Shown here one piece after another: positions 34,729 to 43,367 of a stretch of 45,149 nt of DNA. How positions within the stretch are numbered: position 1 is the first letter of the stretch; each line of letters begins with the position of its first letter. The notes beneath the pieces were generated by a model. That model ran no database searches. It was not told where the DNA came from and saw nothing but the letters and a program-made list of their open reading frames with translations. Source of the stretch: Flavobacteriaceae bacterium TMED81 (lineage in GTDB: Bacteria; Bacteroidota; Bacteroidia; Flavobacteriales; Flavobacteriaceae); the NCBI GenBank assembly GCA_002171575.2, contig NHEI02000036.1, positions 1 through 45,149 of the forward strand, in the 5' to 3' direction. The position numbers and the translations under genes are program-made.

Positions 34729-36259
34729 TTACCCCAACCAACCTTCTCGATCCAAACTCCGGTATTGAATGGCCTCAGCGATATGGTGGTTTTGGATCGC
34801 TTCTACTCGTTCTAAATCGGCAATCGTTCTGGCAACCTTTAGAATGCGGTCGTATGCCCTAGCCGATAGCTTGAGTTTTTCCATGGCTTGTTGAAGTAAG
34901 GCGAGAGATTGATCGGACAATTGACAGTGTTTCCGTAATGCTTTGGTGATCATCTGTGCATTGTGAAAGACTTTGGGATTTTCTCTAAATCGCAATCGTT
35001 GCACTTCTCTCGCATCGGTCAAACGCGCGCGAATTGTAGCACTTGATTCACTGGTTTCCTTTGTAGAGAGCTTGTCAAATGGTACGGGATTGACTTCGAT
35101 ATGCAAGTCGATTCTGTCTAGTAAAGGCCCAGAGATTTTACTCATATAGCGTTGCATTTCACTTTGGCTACTGCGAATAGCAGCCGTGTCATCGTTGAAA
35201 TAGCCCGAAGGACTTGGATTCATACTGGCAACCAGCATAAAAGAGGCAGGATAGCAAACGGTAAACTTAGCCCTCGAAATGGTGACTTCTCTGTCCTCTA
35301 GGGGTTGCCGCATCACCTCGAGTGCACTGCGTTTAAACTCGGGGAGCTCGTAGAGAAAGAGTACCCCATTGTGTGCAAGTGAAATTTCACCTGGCTGTGG
35401 ATAAGAACCCCCGCCAACCAAAGCAACATCCGAAATGGTATGGTGCGGAGACCGAAAGGGTCGTGCACGCAACAAGCCCTCATCTTTTACGCCACCGACT
35501 ACATAGTGAATTTTTTATGGTTTCTAGAGCTTCCTCGAGTTCCATGGGGGGCAATATCATTGGCAATCGCTTGGCGAGCATGGTTTTACCAGATCCAGGA
35601 GGTCCAATCAGAATGATATTATGTCCACCAGCTGCTGCAATTTCCATACATCGCTTGATGCTTTGCTGCCCTTTTACATCGGAAAAGTCCAAACCGTAAT
35701 GGTGTTGTGTGCGAAATGCATCTTGGATGTCGATGTGTTCGGCATCAAATGGAGTGCCCTCCAAAAAAGAAATGATCTCTTTGATATGGCTAAACCCATA
35801 AACATCTAATCCATCGACCACAGCGGCCTCTTTGGCGTTTTCGGCCGGCACAATCAGGGATTGAAATCCAGATGCTTTTGCTTGAACCGCAATCGGCAAC
35901 ACCCCTTTAATGGGCCGAAGATGCCCATCGAGAGTCAACTCCCCCATCATACAACAGCTTTCGAGTTGGGTTGGCTGAATTTGTCCATCCGCAGCTAGAA
36001 TCCCAATGGCAATGGGCAAGTCATAGGCAGACCCTTCTTTTCGCAAGTCAGCAGGGGCGAGATTCATTGTGATTCGTTTGCCGGGCAGTTTGTAATTGGT
36101 ATTGGTCAAGGCAGCGGCAATGCGGAAATTGCTCTCTTTTACCGCATTGTCAGGCAATCCCACCAGATGGCAGCCAATACCAGCGTCAATATGTACTTCA
36201 ATTGTGATGGGAACAGCATCAATGCCAAAAACGGCACTTGCAAAGACTTGGGTCAGCAT
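34729..36259 (-). pseudogene. comM: comM (YifB-type Mg-chelatase-like AAA+ ATPase), frameshifted and with altered Walker B
   Basis: Homologue of ComM, a hexameric helicase promoting branch migration during natural transformation. The N-terminal part (ATG 36259, MLTQVFASAVFGIDAV) includes the ChlI-like domain and Walker A (IGPPGSGKTMLA). The frame then breaks in a run of six A on the coding strand (35511-35516): removing one A restores IHYVVGGVKDEGLLRARPFRSPHHTIS. The C-terminal part continues from about 35510 to 34729 with LLDRIDLHIEV and the C-terminal helical domain. Separately, the Walker B motif reads LFLYELPEF, with Tyr (codon 35352-35350) in place of the catalytic Asp. Two independent defects suggest real inactivation, although the A-run alone could be a sequencing error. 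Confidence 0.88.
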
Positions 36260-36335
36260 AAATAGCTTTTGGCTAAAGGTAAAAATTATTTGCACAAGCT
36301 CGTGTATTCTCCTCATCTATTATTTTCTTTGCAGT

Positions 36336-36815
36336 ATGAATCCAACTGACTTTAGAAATATTTGTGGGCATTATGCAACGGGAATAACGGTATTAACCAC
36401 CACACATAAGGGGGAAGCACATGGGATAACGGTCAACTCTTTTAGCTCTGTTTCTCTTGACCCACCCTTAGTTTTGTTTTGCATCGATAAGGGTGCACGT
36501 TTCAATACGCCCTTGAATGCAGAGCAATCACTGGCGATCAATATCTTATCTGAACATCAACGAGAGGTTTCAAATCGCTTTGCCAATTCCAAATTGACAA
36601 ATGAAGAGCGGTTTGAAGGTTTAGCTACGATACCAGAACACAAATACCCAGTTTTTGCTGATACCCTTGGAGTTTTGGAGGCAAGACTACATGCAACCCA
36701 TGACGGCGGAGATCACTGGATATATGTCGCAAAAGTTTCTTCGGGTCAGGTGTTTGACGGTTCCCCTCTTCTTTATTATGGCGGGTCTTACTCGAGAGTG
36801 AATCCCAACGCTTGA
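36336..36815 (+). CDS. flavin reductase-like FMN-binding protein
   Basis: 159 aa of the flavin reductase (RutF/HpaC-type) family, which supplies reduced flavin to a partner monooxygenase or acts alone. Motifs: HYATGITVLTT, HGITVNSFSSVSLDPPLVLFCID (flavin-binding core), and the C-terminal GDHWIYVAKV and PLLYYGGSYSRV. ATG 36336 gives the family length; the 80 upstream open codons run through comM. CTTTGC followed by 4 nt precedes the ATG. The 3' end overlaps convergent dsbD by 28 nt. The partner oxygenase is not in the window. Confidence 0.9.
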   Translation: MNPTDFRNICGHYATGITVLTTTHKGEAHGITVNSFSSVSLDPPLVLFCIDKGARFNTPLNAEQSLAINILSEHQREVSNRFANSKLTNEERFEGLATIPEHKYPVFADTLGVLEARLHATHDGGDHWIYVAKVSSGQVFDGSPLLYYGGSYSRVNPNA

Positions 36816-38761
36816 CGAGGTACATTGGCTAAGCCATTTTGTAACCATTGCAAATAAGTCGGAATATCTGTGTATTGCTGTGGGGGAGCCAAGACAGTTC
36901 CATCGGGCATCATCAGAATATAATGTGGTTGGGCTACGGAGTTGAAATTAATCGCCTGAAAGGCAGCCCATTTCTGTCCGATGGTTTCGATATTTCGAAT
37001 TCGCCCCGAGGTGTATTCAAGCATAAATTGATCTTCCTTTGCCAGTGGCTCTCGGTCATCTACATATAATGAAATCAAAACCAGTTCCTCATTGATCAAC
37101 CGATAAATCTCGGGGTCGCTCCAAACGTTTTCTTCTACTTTCCGACAATTGACACATGCCCAACCAGTAAAGTCCAATAATATTGGCTTATTCGCTGCTT
37201 TAGCAACCGCTACGCCTTTGTCATAGTCTTTGTAGCAATCTAAGTTGAGGGGGCAATCAGAATCCTGTGAATAAATACTGTAAAAGGTCGGCGGTGGAAA
37301 GCCAGCCAAAAGTTTGAGTGAATTGGAAAATGAGCTTGGTAAGGTCCCCGGAACGAGATATACAACAAACGACAAACTCATAACCGCAAGTAGAATCCTG
37401 CCAGTTCCCAGTGTTGGTTTTTTCGTTTCATGAGGAAATCGAAACAAGCCAAATAGGTACGCAATCATCACAACAAAAATCAGGATCCATAGACCGATAA
37501 AAACCTCCCGTTTGAGGATACCCCAGTGCGCCACAAGATCAGCGTTGGACAGGAATTTGATCGCTAATGCGAGTTCGATAAAGCCCAACACTACTTTTAG
37601 GGTATTCATCCATCCGCCGGACTTGGGTAAGCTCTGCAACAGATTAGGAAAAAGCGCAAACAGTCCAAAGGGCAAGGCCAAGGCCAAGCCAAATCCAGTC
37701 ATCCCCATACTGAGTTGGGTTGCCCCTCCTGTGCTTGATAAAGAGCCCGCAAGTAGTGAGCCCAAAATCGGACCTGTACACGAAAAGGAAACGATGGCAA
37801 GGGTGAGCGCCATTAAAAAAATTCCGATGAAACCTCCTGCTTTATTTGACGCAAAATCGAGTCGGTTTGCCCACGACGAAGGAAGGGTTAGCTCATAATA
37901 CCCAAAAAATGAAAAGGCAAAAAACAGAAAAATCAAAAAGAAAAAAATGTTGAGCCAGATGTTGGTCGAAATGGTGTTGAGAATTTCAGGATTAATCGAG
38001 TCAAGAAAGTGAAAAGGCAGACTCAACAAGGCATAAATCAAGACAATAAAAAAGGCATAGAGTAAGGCATTGGTCAACCCTTGACTTTTGGTGCTACTCT
38101 GTTTGGTGAAAAATGAAACGGTCAGTGGAATCATCGGAAACACACAAGGGGTAAGCAAGGCGATCAATCCGCCAAAAAAACCGAGTAAAAAGATATTCCA
38201 AATGGAAGATGAATCGCTGTCTTGATCAGAGCTTGTCGCGAGAAGATCGGTGTTTTTCAGTTCAATTTTTAGCTTTTTCTCCGAGTTTGCAGTGAGCGCA
38301 GTTAGGTCTTCTGATTGTTGCTGTTGCGAATCGCCAGTAAGAGATATCAACAACTGCTCATCTCTAAAAATACAGAGTTTATCATCACATGCTTGGTAGA
38401 TTAAATCTACTGTAATGTTTTGAACAGACTGGTCAGCCACTTGTATGGTTTGATAAAAGGTCGCTTTGTTGTCAAAATAAGATAGTTCCATTTCAAAAAT
38501 GGGGTCATAACCCGTGATCAATTCTGAATGCGTTAATGAACCAATTGGGATTACATCTTGAAAACTGAATTCGGTTGGGAGCGGGCCATCTTCTGGTATT
38601 TCTGTGGCATACAAATGCCATTTCTCTTCAATGGTAGCGGTAATGACCACATCATAGGTGAGGGAATCGATTTCTTTTGCTTGGGTTGTCCAAGTCACAG
38701 GGTTCTGTGCCAAGACCAAACTGGCAAAAAGAAGGTTGAGGATAAGGGGAATATTTCTCAT
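36788..38761 (-). CDS. dsbD: DsbD-type protein-disulfide reductase (thiol:disulfide interchange)
   Basis: 657-aa membrane protein that carries electrons from cytoplasmic thioredoxin to the periplasm. Signal peptide (IPLILNLLFASLVLAQ), then an N-terminal DsbD-alpha-like domain (about 20-140) with CDDKLCIF. Eight or so membrane helices (about 185-485) follow, containing the redox Cys of TPCVFPMIPL and SFSCTGPILG. The C-terminal thioredoxin-like domain has GWACVNCRKVEENVW. Length and architecture match Bacteroidota homologues. Likely partner of the exported thioredoxin-fold proteins upstream. Its start overlaps the tilS stop by ATGA. Confidence 0.93.
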   Translation of the reverse strand: MRNIPLILNLLFASLVLAQNPVTWTTQAKEIDSLTYDVVITATIEEKWHLYATEIPEDGPLPTEFSFQDVIPIGSLTHSELITGYDPIFEMELSYFDNKATFYQTIQVADQSVQNITVDLIYQACDDKLCIFRDEQLLISLTGDSQQQQSEDLTALTANSEKKLKIELKNTDLLATSSDQDSDSSSIWNIFLLGFFGGLIALLTPCVFPMIPLTVSFFTKQSSTKSQGLTNALLYAFFIVLIYALLSLPFHFLDSINPEILNTISTNIWLNIFFFLIFLFFAFSFFGYYELTLPSSWANRLDFASNKAGGFIGIFLMALTLAIVSFSCTGPILGSLLAGSLSSTGGATQLSMGMTGFGLALALPFGLFALFPNLLQSLPKSGGWMNTLKVVLGFIELALAIKFLSNADLVAHWGILKREVFIGLWILIFVVMIAYLFGLFRFPHETKKPTLGTGRILLAVMSLSFVVYLVPGTLPSSFSNSLKLLAGFPPPTFYSIYSQDSDCPLNLDCYKDYDKGVAVAKAANKPILLDFTGWACVNCRKVEENVWSDPEIYRLINEELVLISLYVDDREPLAKEDQFMLEYTSGRIRNIETIGQKWAAFQAINFNSVAQPHYILMMPDGTVLAPPQQYTDIPTYLQWLQNGLANVPRQALGFTLE

Positions 38762-40035
38762 TTGAGGTTGATGTTTAAAAAATCAATAGTTGTTTCTGTT
38801 GGTACAAATCTACGATCTGCACGCTTACCGACAATCCAAACGATATCATTTCCTGAGCACAACAACCATTGTGCCGCTTTTTCGGTTGCGGTATATTTTT
38901 CGTCTTTAAAATATTTAGAAACTTTTTTTGACCCTGACATGCCAGTCGGACAGAAGTGATCTCCCCTATTCCATTTGCGTAGCTTCATGGGGAAGGATAT
39001 GGCTGTCGCGTCAAGAGTCAAACTGCTTTGCTCGTGCTGTTGATCTCTCGAAAACAGAAGTTCTATTGGCTCATGAATGCCATATTCATAAACCTCAAAT
39101 TCCATCTCTTTCTTTTGTTCTATGGATTTGTAAAGCAAGAGCTCATTTCGGCCAACTTCAAGCGTGTGATCTGTCGAATGGATACACTTTCCTTTTTGTG
39201 CGCTCAACAATTTGATCACTTCTCGATGGTCAAAGCCATAGGGGGTAAACAGTTGATGAATCCAGAATGAAAAGGGCTGAAGTGCTTTAACCGATGAGAT
39301 AGAAATCCGAATGGTCTCCTTTTCCTTCAAAAAAAGTTGCTTTTTCAACTGTTCGTTTTGTTGCTGAATCACCTTGGCAGCTTCCTTTGTAAAATCTATG
39401 GTTTTGGTGGTGTTTTCCAAAGCTTTAGGGTTCAATTTGACCAACTCTGGGATCACATGATGACGGATTGCATTGCGTTGATATTCGCCACTTTGATTGG
39501 ACCGATCTTCTCGCCAAGGAATATGATGCGCTTGGGCATATGCGATAATTTCAGATTTGTAAAATGGCAAAAGGGGTCTTAAAATCCTTCCATTTTGCTC
39601 CGGAATGCCAGCTAAACCTTCGATGCCAGTGCCTCGAACGATGTTCATCAATAGGGTTTCGATATTGTCATCTGCGTGATGAGCGGTCAATATCACATTA
39701 TAGTTGTTGGACAGGCAAAGTTCCTCAAACCAATTGTAGCGCAGTGTTCGAGCTGCCATTTGCGTGGACTGTTTTGGCAGTTTGGTGTCAAATCGTTTGA
39801 TATGGCAAGTCAGTTGATGTCTTTTGCAATAAGACTCGACGAGTTGCTCGTCTTGCGCACTGTCTTGTCCACGAAGTTGAAAGTTGCAGTGTGCAACCGC
39901 CACCGCATTAGAAAATTCACGGAGCAAATCCACTAAGACCATACTATCAACTCCCCCACTGACAGCCACCAAAACTCGTTGTGAGCTGAGCTCAGGAAAG
40001 CGAGAATGAAGATGCGTCTGAAATCTGGATTTCAT
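38758..40035 (-). CDS. tilS: tRNA(Ile)-lysidine synthetase
   Basis: Converts C34 of tRNA-Ile(CAU) to lysidine, changing its codon from AUG to AUA. The N-type PP-loop VAVSGGVDSMVLVDLL binds ATP; ILTAHHADDNIETLLMNIVRGTGIEGLAGIP is the TilS signature. The C-terminal substrate domain (about 330-425) has the KLRKWNRGDHFCPTGMSGSKKVSKYFKDEK stretch. 425 aa is normal. It overlaps dsbD by 4 nt and lies 9 nt after pabB. Confidence 0.95.
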   Translation of the reverse strand: MKSRFQTHLHSRFPELSSQRVLVAVSGGVDSMVLVDLLREFSNAVAVAHCNFQLRGQDSAQDEQLVESYCKRHQLTCHIKRFDTKLPKQSTQMAARTLRYNWFEELCLSNNYNVILTAHHADDNIETLLMNIVRGTGIEGLAGIPEQNGRILRPLLPFYKSEIIAYAQAHHIPWREDRSNQSGEYQRNAIRHHVIPELVKLNPKALENTTKTIDFTKEAAKVIQQQNEQLKKQLFLKEKETIRISISSVKALQPFSFWIHQLFTPYGFDHREVIKLLSAQKGKCIHSTDHTLEVGRNELLLYKSIEQKKEMEFEVYEYGIHEPIELLFSRDQQHEQSSLTLDATAISFPMKLRKWNRGDHFCPTGMSGSKKVSKYFKDEKYTATEKAAQWLLCSGNDIVWIVGKRADRRFVPTETTIDFLNINLK

Positions 40036-40044
40036 GGCTGCAAA

Positions 40045-41352
40045 CTACAAATTAATGGCCATTTTTTTCGAAAGAACCTCCAGAACCCCTTTTGCTTTAA
40101 GTAAGCATTCTTCGTACTCCTTTTCTGGATTTGAATTTGCGGTTAGGGCACTTCCGACTTGCAAAGAAAGATATTCGGTGTCTTTTCGATATAAAAGGGA
40201 GCGAATCACCACATTAAAATCAAAATCTCCATTGGGGTCGATATAGCCAACAGCACCGCTATACAATCCTCTTTTGGTCTCCTCATATTGTTCGATAAGT
40301 TGCATCGCTCGTACCTTTGGCGCACCCGTCATGCTTCCCATTGGGAAACAAGCAGCTATGGCGTCTGAAACTTGAGTTTCTGTTTGCAATTCGGCCACGA
40401 CTGTCGATATCATTTGATGCACATGCGTAAACGGATAAACTTTGCACAACTCTTCCACTTGCACGCTTCCTTTGGTTGCAATCCGCGACATATCATTGCG
40501 CACCAGATCGACGATCATGGTGTTTTCTGCACGTTCCTTTTCGCTCTTTTGCAATTGAGATGCTTCTGCAAGATCCTGAACCATATCGATATGGCGTTTT
40601 GCTGTTCCTTTGATCGGTTGGGAAATCAACCGATTACCGACTCGTTTTAAAAACCGTTCAGGAGAACTACTGAGTAAATACTTATCATCGATTTGTACAA
40701 ACGCAGCAAAGGGCGGCTTCGCCTTTTCATTGAGTTCATAAAATAGGGTATGCGGTTCGATTTTGGTATCTTCTACATAGAGTTCCATACAAAAATTCAC
40801 TTCGTAGATATCACCTCTTGCGATATGCTGCTGGAGAGCTTGTGTTTTGGCCAGATAATCTGCTTTGGTAATCCGATGCTGCATGGAAATCTCTTTTTTA
40901 ATACGCACTTCGAACCGATCTGGAGTGGACATGATCTGTTCCCAGTCATCATTTGGCTGATATGGGGATAAATAATGTGCTTCTACTCGATTGTCTTTGA
41001 TAATCCACAAGCGTTTGGGTTGAAAAAAGAACAGTTCGGGAAAGTCTAGATGATCAAGGTTTTGGGATTGCAGCTTTTCCAAACCATTTTTTAGATCGTA
41101 GGACAGATAGCCAAACAACCAGTCGGAATGCGAATGAAGTTGAGTTTGTAAAGCTGTGAACGCATGATGGCTTTGTGATTGTACAACAGTGAAGGGATCT
41201 GTTGCGAGGATAAAGTCATAGTCCGTTTCTTGATGCGCATAGTCATTGGAATCCAACACAACTGTGGTCGAATAGCGTTTGGACCAATGCAAAAGTTGCG
41301 ACTTGAGTTGTTCGATATCGGGATGTGAAAAACGGGTAAAACTGCGTTTCAA
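40045..41352 (-). CDS. pabB: aminodeoxychorismate synthase component I
   Basis: Makes 4-amino-4-deoxychorismate for folate from chorismate and ammonia. The chorismate-binding C-terminal domain has PERFLKRVG, and the SQPIKGTAKR motif, whose Lys marks PabB (TrpE has Ala there), then NTMIVDLVRNDMSRIA and FPMGSMTGAPKVRAMQLIEQYE. The start is TTG at 41352 (KRSFTRFSHPDI), because no in-frame ATG lies nearby and an exact promoter match is 25 nt upstream. 435 aa is normal. The glutaminase partner (PabA) is not in the window. Confidence 0.93.
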   Translation of the reverse strand: MKRSFTRFSHPDIEQLKSQLLHWSKRYSTTVVLDSNDYAHQETDYDFILATDPFTVVQSQSHHAFTALQTQLHSHSDWLFGYLSYDLKNGLEKLQSQNLDHLDFPELFFFQPKRLWIIKDNRVEAHYLSPYQPNDDWEQIMSTPDRFEVRIKKEISMQHRITKADYLAKTQALQQHIARGDIYEVNFCMELYVEDTKIEPHTLFYELNEKAKPPFAAFVQIDDKYLLSSSPERFLKRVGNRLISQPIKGTAKRHIDMVQDLAEASQLQKSEKERAENTMIVDLVRNDMSRIATKGSVQVEELCKVYPFTHVHQMISTVVAELQTETQVSDAIAACFPMGSMTGAPKVRAMQLIEQYEETKRGLYSGAVGYIDPNGDFDFNVVIRSLLYRKDTEYLSLQVGSALTANSNPEKEYEECLLKAKGVLEVLSKKMAINL

Positions 41353-41377
41353 CGAATACAGATTGTTTGATTTGTAA

Positions 41378-41385
41378 CAAAAATA
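41378..41385 (-). promoter_or_regulatory. predicted promoter of pabB-tilS-dsbD
   Basis: Minus-strand TATTTTTG is an exact TAnnTTTG match, 25 nt upstream of the pabB TTG start. It would serve three tightly packed genes. Confidence 0.5.
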
Positions 41386-41430
41386 ATCAATAGATTTAGC
41401 AGTAACCCTTTTATTTTCACAATTTTTATT

Positions 41431-41438
41431 GATATTTG
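41431..41438 (+). promoter_or_regulatory. predicted promoter of the arginine operon
   Basis: GATATTTG, 7 of 8 match to TAnnTTTG, followed by 4 nt and GTG 41443. The core GATATTTGC is identical to that before the histidine leader. It implies that transcription starts at or just before the Arg-rich leader ORF, well upstream of the GNAT gene. Confidence 0.5.
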
Positions 41439-41442
41439 CACC

Positions 41443-41508
41443 GTGATTTTAAAAAAACACTTCCCGTTAACTCCACGCCGCCCGCGTCGCCCCTTTGGGG
41501 GTATATAG
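41443..41508 (+). CDS. arginine-rich leader peptide of the arg operon (21 aa, candidate)
   Basis: GTG-started ORF of 21 codons ending TAG at 41506-41508. Its centre reads HFPLTPRRPRRPFGG, with four Arg codons (CGC CGC ... CGT CGC) at 41476-41481 and 41485-41490, interleaved with Pro. It starts 4 nt after the predicted -7 element. Position, size and codon content fit a leader peptide sensing charged tRNA-Arg. Segments around it can form alternative stems: GCCCCT (41489-41494) with AGGGAGC (41514-41520, one A bulged), CCCC/GGGG around TTT, and GGAGCT (41516-41521) with AGCTTC (41533-41538). No U-run terminator follows, so control may act on translation instead of termination. The frame is also in register with the GNAT gene. 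Confidence 0.6.
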   Translation: MILKKHFPLTPRRPRRPFGGI

Positions 41509-41521
41509 TCTTTAGGGAGCT

Positions 41522-41581
41522 ATGGTGCGTCCAGCTTCATCTTCATCATCTATTTTTCAATTCAAATTCACAGCACAATGA
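41522..41581 (+). CDS. second tiny ORF coupled to the GNAT gene (19 aa, candidate)
   Basis: ATG 41522 opens MVRPASSSSSIFQFKFTAQ, whose TGA overlaps the GNAT start as ATGA. AGGGAG lies 2 nt upstream of the ATG, a rare Shine-Dalgarno-like sequence for this genome, and the same AGGGAGC can be paired with GCCCCT in the Arg leader. It could couple leader translation to expression of the first enzyme. It may equally be non-functional. Confidence 0.35.
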   Translation: MVRPASSSSSIFQFKFTAQ

Positions 41582-42189
41582 ACATTGTCATTGCAGGCAA
41601 GTCGCATATCCAGTATGCGAAACAAATTTCGGAACTAATCGCTTCCTCTGCTCAGGTGAGAGGAACGGGAATCGCACGGCGTACACCAGCGTATATTGTT
41701 AGCAAAATCGAAAATAAAAACGCGGTAATTGCTTTAGACGGCGATGTCTTTGCGGGCTTTTGCTATATCGAGGTTTGGGGACATAGCAAATATGTTGCCC
41801 ATTCGGGTTTGATTGTCGCGCCAGAATACAGAGGAAAAGGGCTGGCAAAAGCGATCAAAACAAAAATCTTTGAGTATTCCAGAGAAAAATATCCCGACGC
41901 CAAGGTCTTTGGGATTACCACAGGTCTCCCTGTGATGAAAATCAATTATGAACTCGGCTACAAGCCCGTTACGTTTTCTGAATTGACAGACGATCCTGAT
42001 TTTTGGAAAGGATGTCAAACCTGTAAAAATTACGATGTCCTAACTAGAACCGATCACAAAATGTGTTTGTGTACAGGAATGCTCTATGACCCACAAGCAG
42101 ATGCAGAAGAAAAGACCTATGACAACGCCGTCATGAGTCGATTGAACAAAATCAAACAATCATTGTTTTTAAACAAGAAAAAAGCATGA
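41578..42189 (+). CDS. GNAT-family N-acetyltransferase, candidate first enzyme of arginine synthesis
   Basis: 203 aa. GNAT core with the acetyl-CoA loop VAPEYRGKGLAKAIKTKI (the R/Q-x-x-G-x-G/A pattern). A C-terminal Cys-rich tail follows: GCQTCKNYDVLTRTDHKMCLCTG, CxxC plus CxC, which may bind a metal. It overlaps argG by 4 nt, and no other glutamate acylating enzyme is visible. It may therefore be the N-acetylglutamate (or other N-acylglutamate) synthase of the pathway; that is inference from position. I recall the same gene placed before argG in other flavobacteria. Expression is probably governed by the Arg leader upstream. Confidence 0.82.
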   Translation: MNIVIAGKSHIQYAKQISELIASSAQVRGTGIARRTPAYIVSKIENKNAVIALDGDVFAGFCYIEVWGHSKYVAHSGLIVAPEYRGKGLAKAIKTKIFEYSREKYPDAKVFGITTGLPVMKINYELGYKPVTFSELTDDPDFWKGCQTCKNYDVLTRTDHKMCLCTGMLYDPQADAEEKTYDNAVMSRLNKIKQSLFLNKKKA

Positions 42190-43367
42190 AAAAGTTAGTC
42201 CTTGCCTACAGCGGAGGTCTAGACACCTCCTATTGCGTAAAGCACCTCAGCCAGTTGGGATATGAAGTGCATGCAGTGAGTGTAAACACTGGTGGTTTTG
42301 ACGTTGAGGAAGTCAAATCATTGTCTGCCAAAGCCATGGCTTTAGGCGCAACATCCTACGAATCTATTGATGCGGTGGAAACCTTTTATCAGAAAGTGAT
42401 TCGGTTTTTGGTGTTCGGCAATGTCCTGAAAAACAATACCTATCCCCTTTCGGTTAGTGCCGAGCGAATTATACAAGCAGTAGAGATTGTCAATTACGCC
42501 AAATCCATAGGGGCCACCCATATTGCGCATGGCAGTACAGGTGCCGGTAACGATCAAGTCCGATTTGACTTGATTTTTCAAACCCTAGCACCAAACATTG
42601 AAATCATCACGCCGATTCGCGATCAAAAGTTGTCGAGGGAAGACGAGATTGCCTTTCTCAAGTCTCATGGGGTCGAAATGGAATGGGCCAAAGCCCAATA
42701 CTCTGTCAACAAAGGACTTTGGGGTACGAGTGTTGGTGGAAAAGAAACGCTGGAATCGAAAGACCCGCTGCCAGAAGAGGCCTACCCAAGCCAACTATCC
42801 GAACAGCAACCAACCAAAATTGCTCTTCAGTTTACAAAAGGGGAATTATCTGGCATTGGCGGCAAACAAATGGATGCGATTTCTGCCATTCAGGCGCTTG
42901 ATCAAATCGCCTCTAGTTATGCGATCGGAAGAGATATCCACGTTGGGGATACGATTATTGGGATCAAAGGAAGAGTGGGCTTTGAAGCAGCTGCTCCGCT
43001 TTTGATCATCAAGGCACATCACTTGCTCGAAAAACACACTTTGAGCAAATGGCAGCAGCAACAAAAGGAACAACTCGCAAGCTTTTATGGGATGCATTTG
43101 CACGAAGGACATTATCTCGATCCTGTGTTGAGAGATATTGAGGCCTTTATGGAAAGTTCGCAAAAGATGGTTACTGGAACGGTCTTTGTCACCCTCCACC
43201 CCTATCGATTTACTCTTGATGGCATCGAATCGGCTCATGATTTAATGGATTCCTCTTTTGGAAGCTATGGCGAGATGAACCGCAACTGGACGAGTGAAGA
43301 TGCCAAAGGATTTATCACCGTTACCGCAAACGCAACTAAAATTTACAACCATGTCAACAACAGCTAA
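42186..43367 (+). CDS. argG: argininosuccinate synthase
   Basis: ATP-dependent joining of citrulline and aspartate. The N-type ATP pyrophosphatase motif is LAYSGGLDTSYCV at the start, and AHGSTGAGNDQVRFDL binds citrulline and aspartate. RDQKLSREDEIAFLKSHGVE and SVNKGLWGTSVGGKE follow. 393 aa is normal. It overlaps the GNAT gene by ATGA and argC by 17 nt, so the genes are translationally linked. Confidence 0.95.
   Translation: MKKLVLAYSGGLDTSYCVKHLSQLGYEVHAVSVNTGGFDVEEVKSLSAKAMALGATSYESIDAVETFYQKVIRFLVFGNVLKNNTYPLSVSAERIIQAVEIVNYAKSIGATHIAHGSTGAGNDQVRFDLIFQTLAPNIEIITPIRDQKLSREDEIAFLKSHGVEMEWAKAQYSVNKGLWGTSVGGKETLESKDPLPEEAYPSQLSEQQPTKIALQFTKGELSGIGGKQMDAISAIQALDQIASSYAIGRDIHVGDTIIGIKGRVGFEAAAPLLIIKAHHLLEKHTLSKWQQQQKEQLASFYGMHLHEGHYLDPVLRDIEAFMESSQKMVTGTVFVTLHPYRFTLDGIESAHDLMDSSFGSYGEMNRNWTSEDAKGFITVTANATKIYNHVNNS

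Noticed and set aside
36096..36335. N-terminal extension of the flavin reductase
   Set aside because: The 80 codons are antisense to comM; the family starts at MNPTDFRNICGHYATG and a promoter-like TTTGC sits just before that ATG.
41489..41502. GCCCCTTTGGGGG hairpin as an intrinsic terminator before the arg genes
   Set aside because: The hairpin is followed by GTATATAGTC with no U-run, and it lies inside the leader ORF. It is kept only as one of several competing stems.
41436..41702. 88-codon plus-strand ORF across the arg leader and GNAT start
   Set aside because: It starts at TTG inside the -7 element and runs out of frame through GNAT; no recognisable product.
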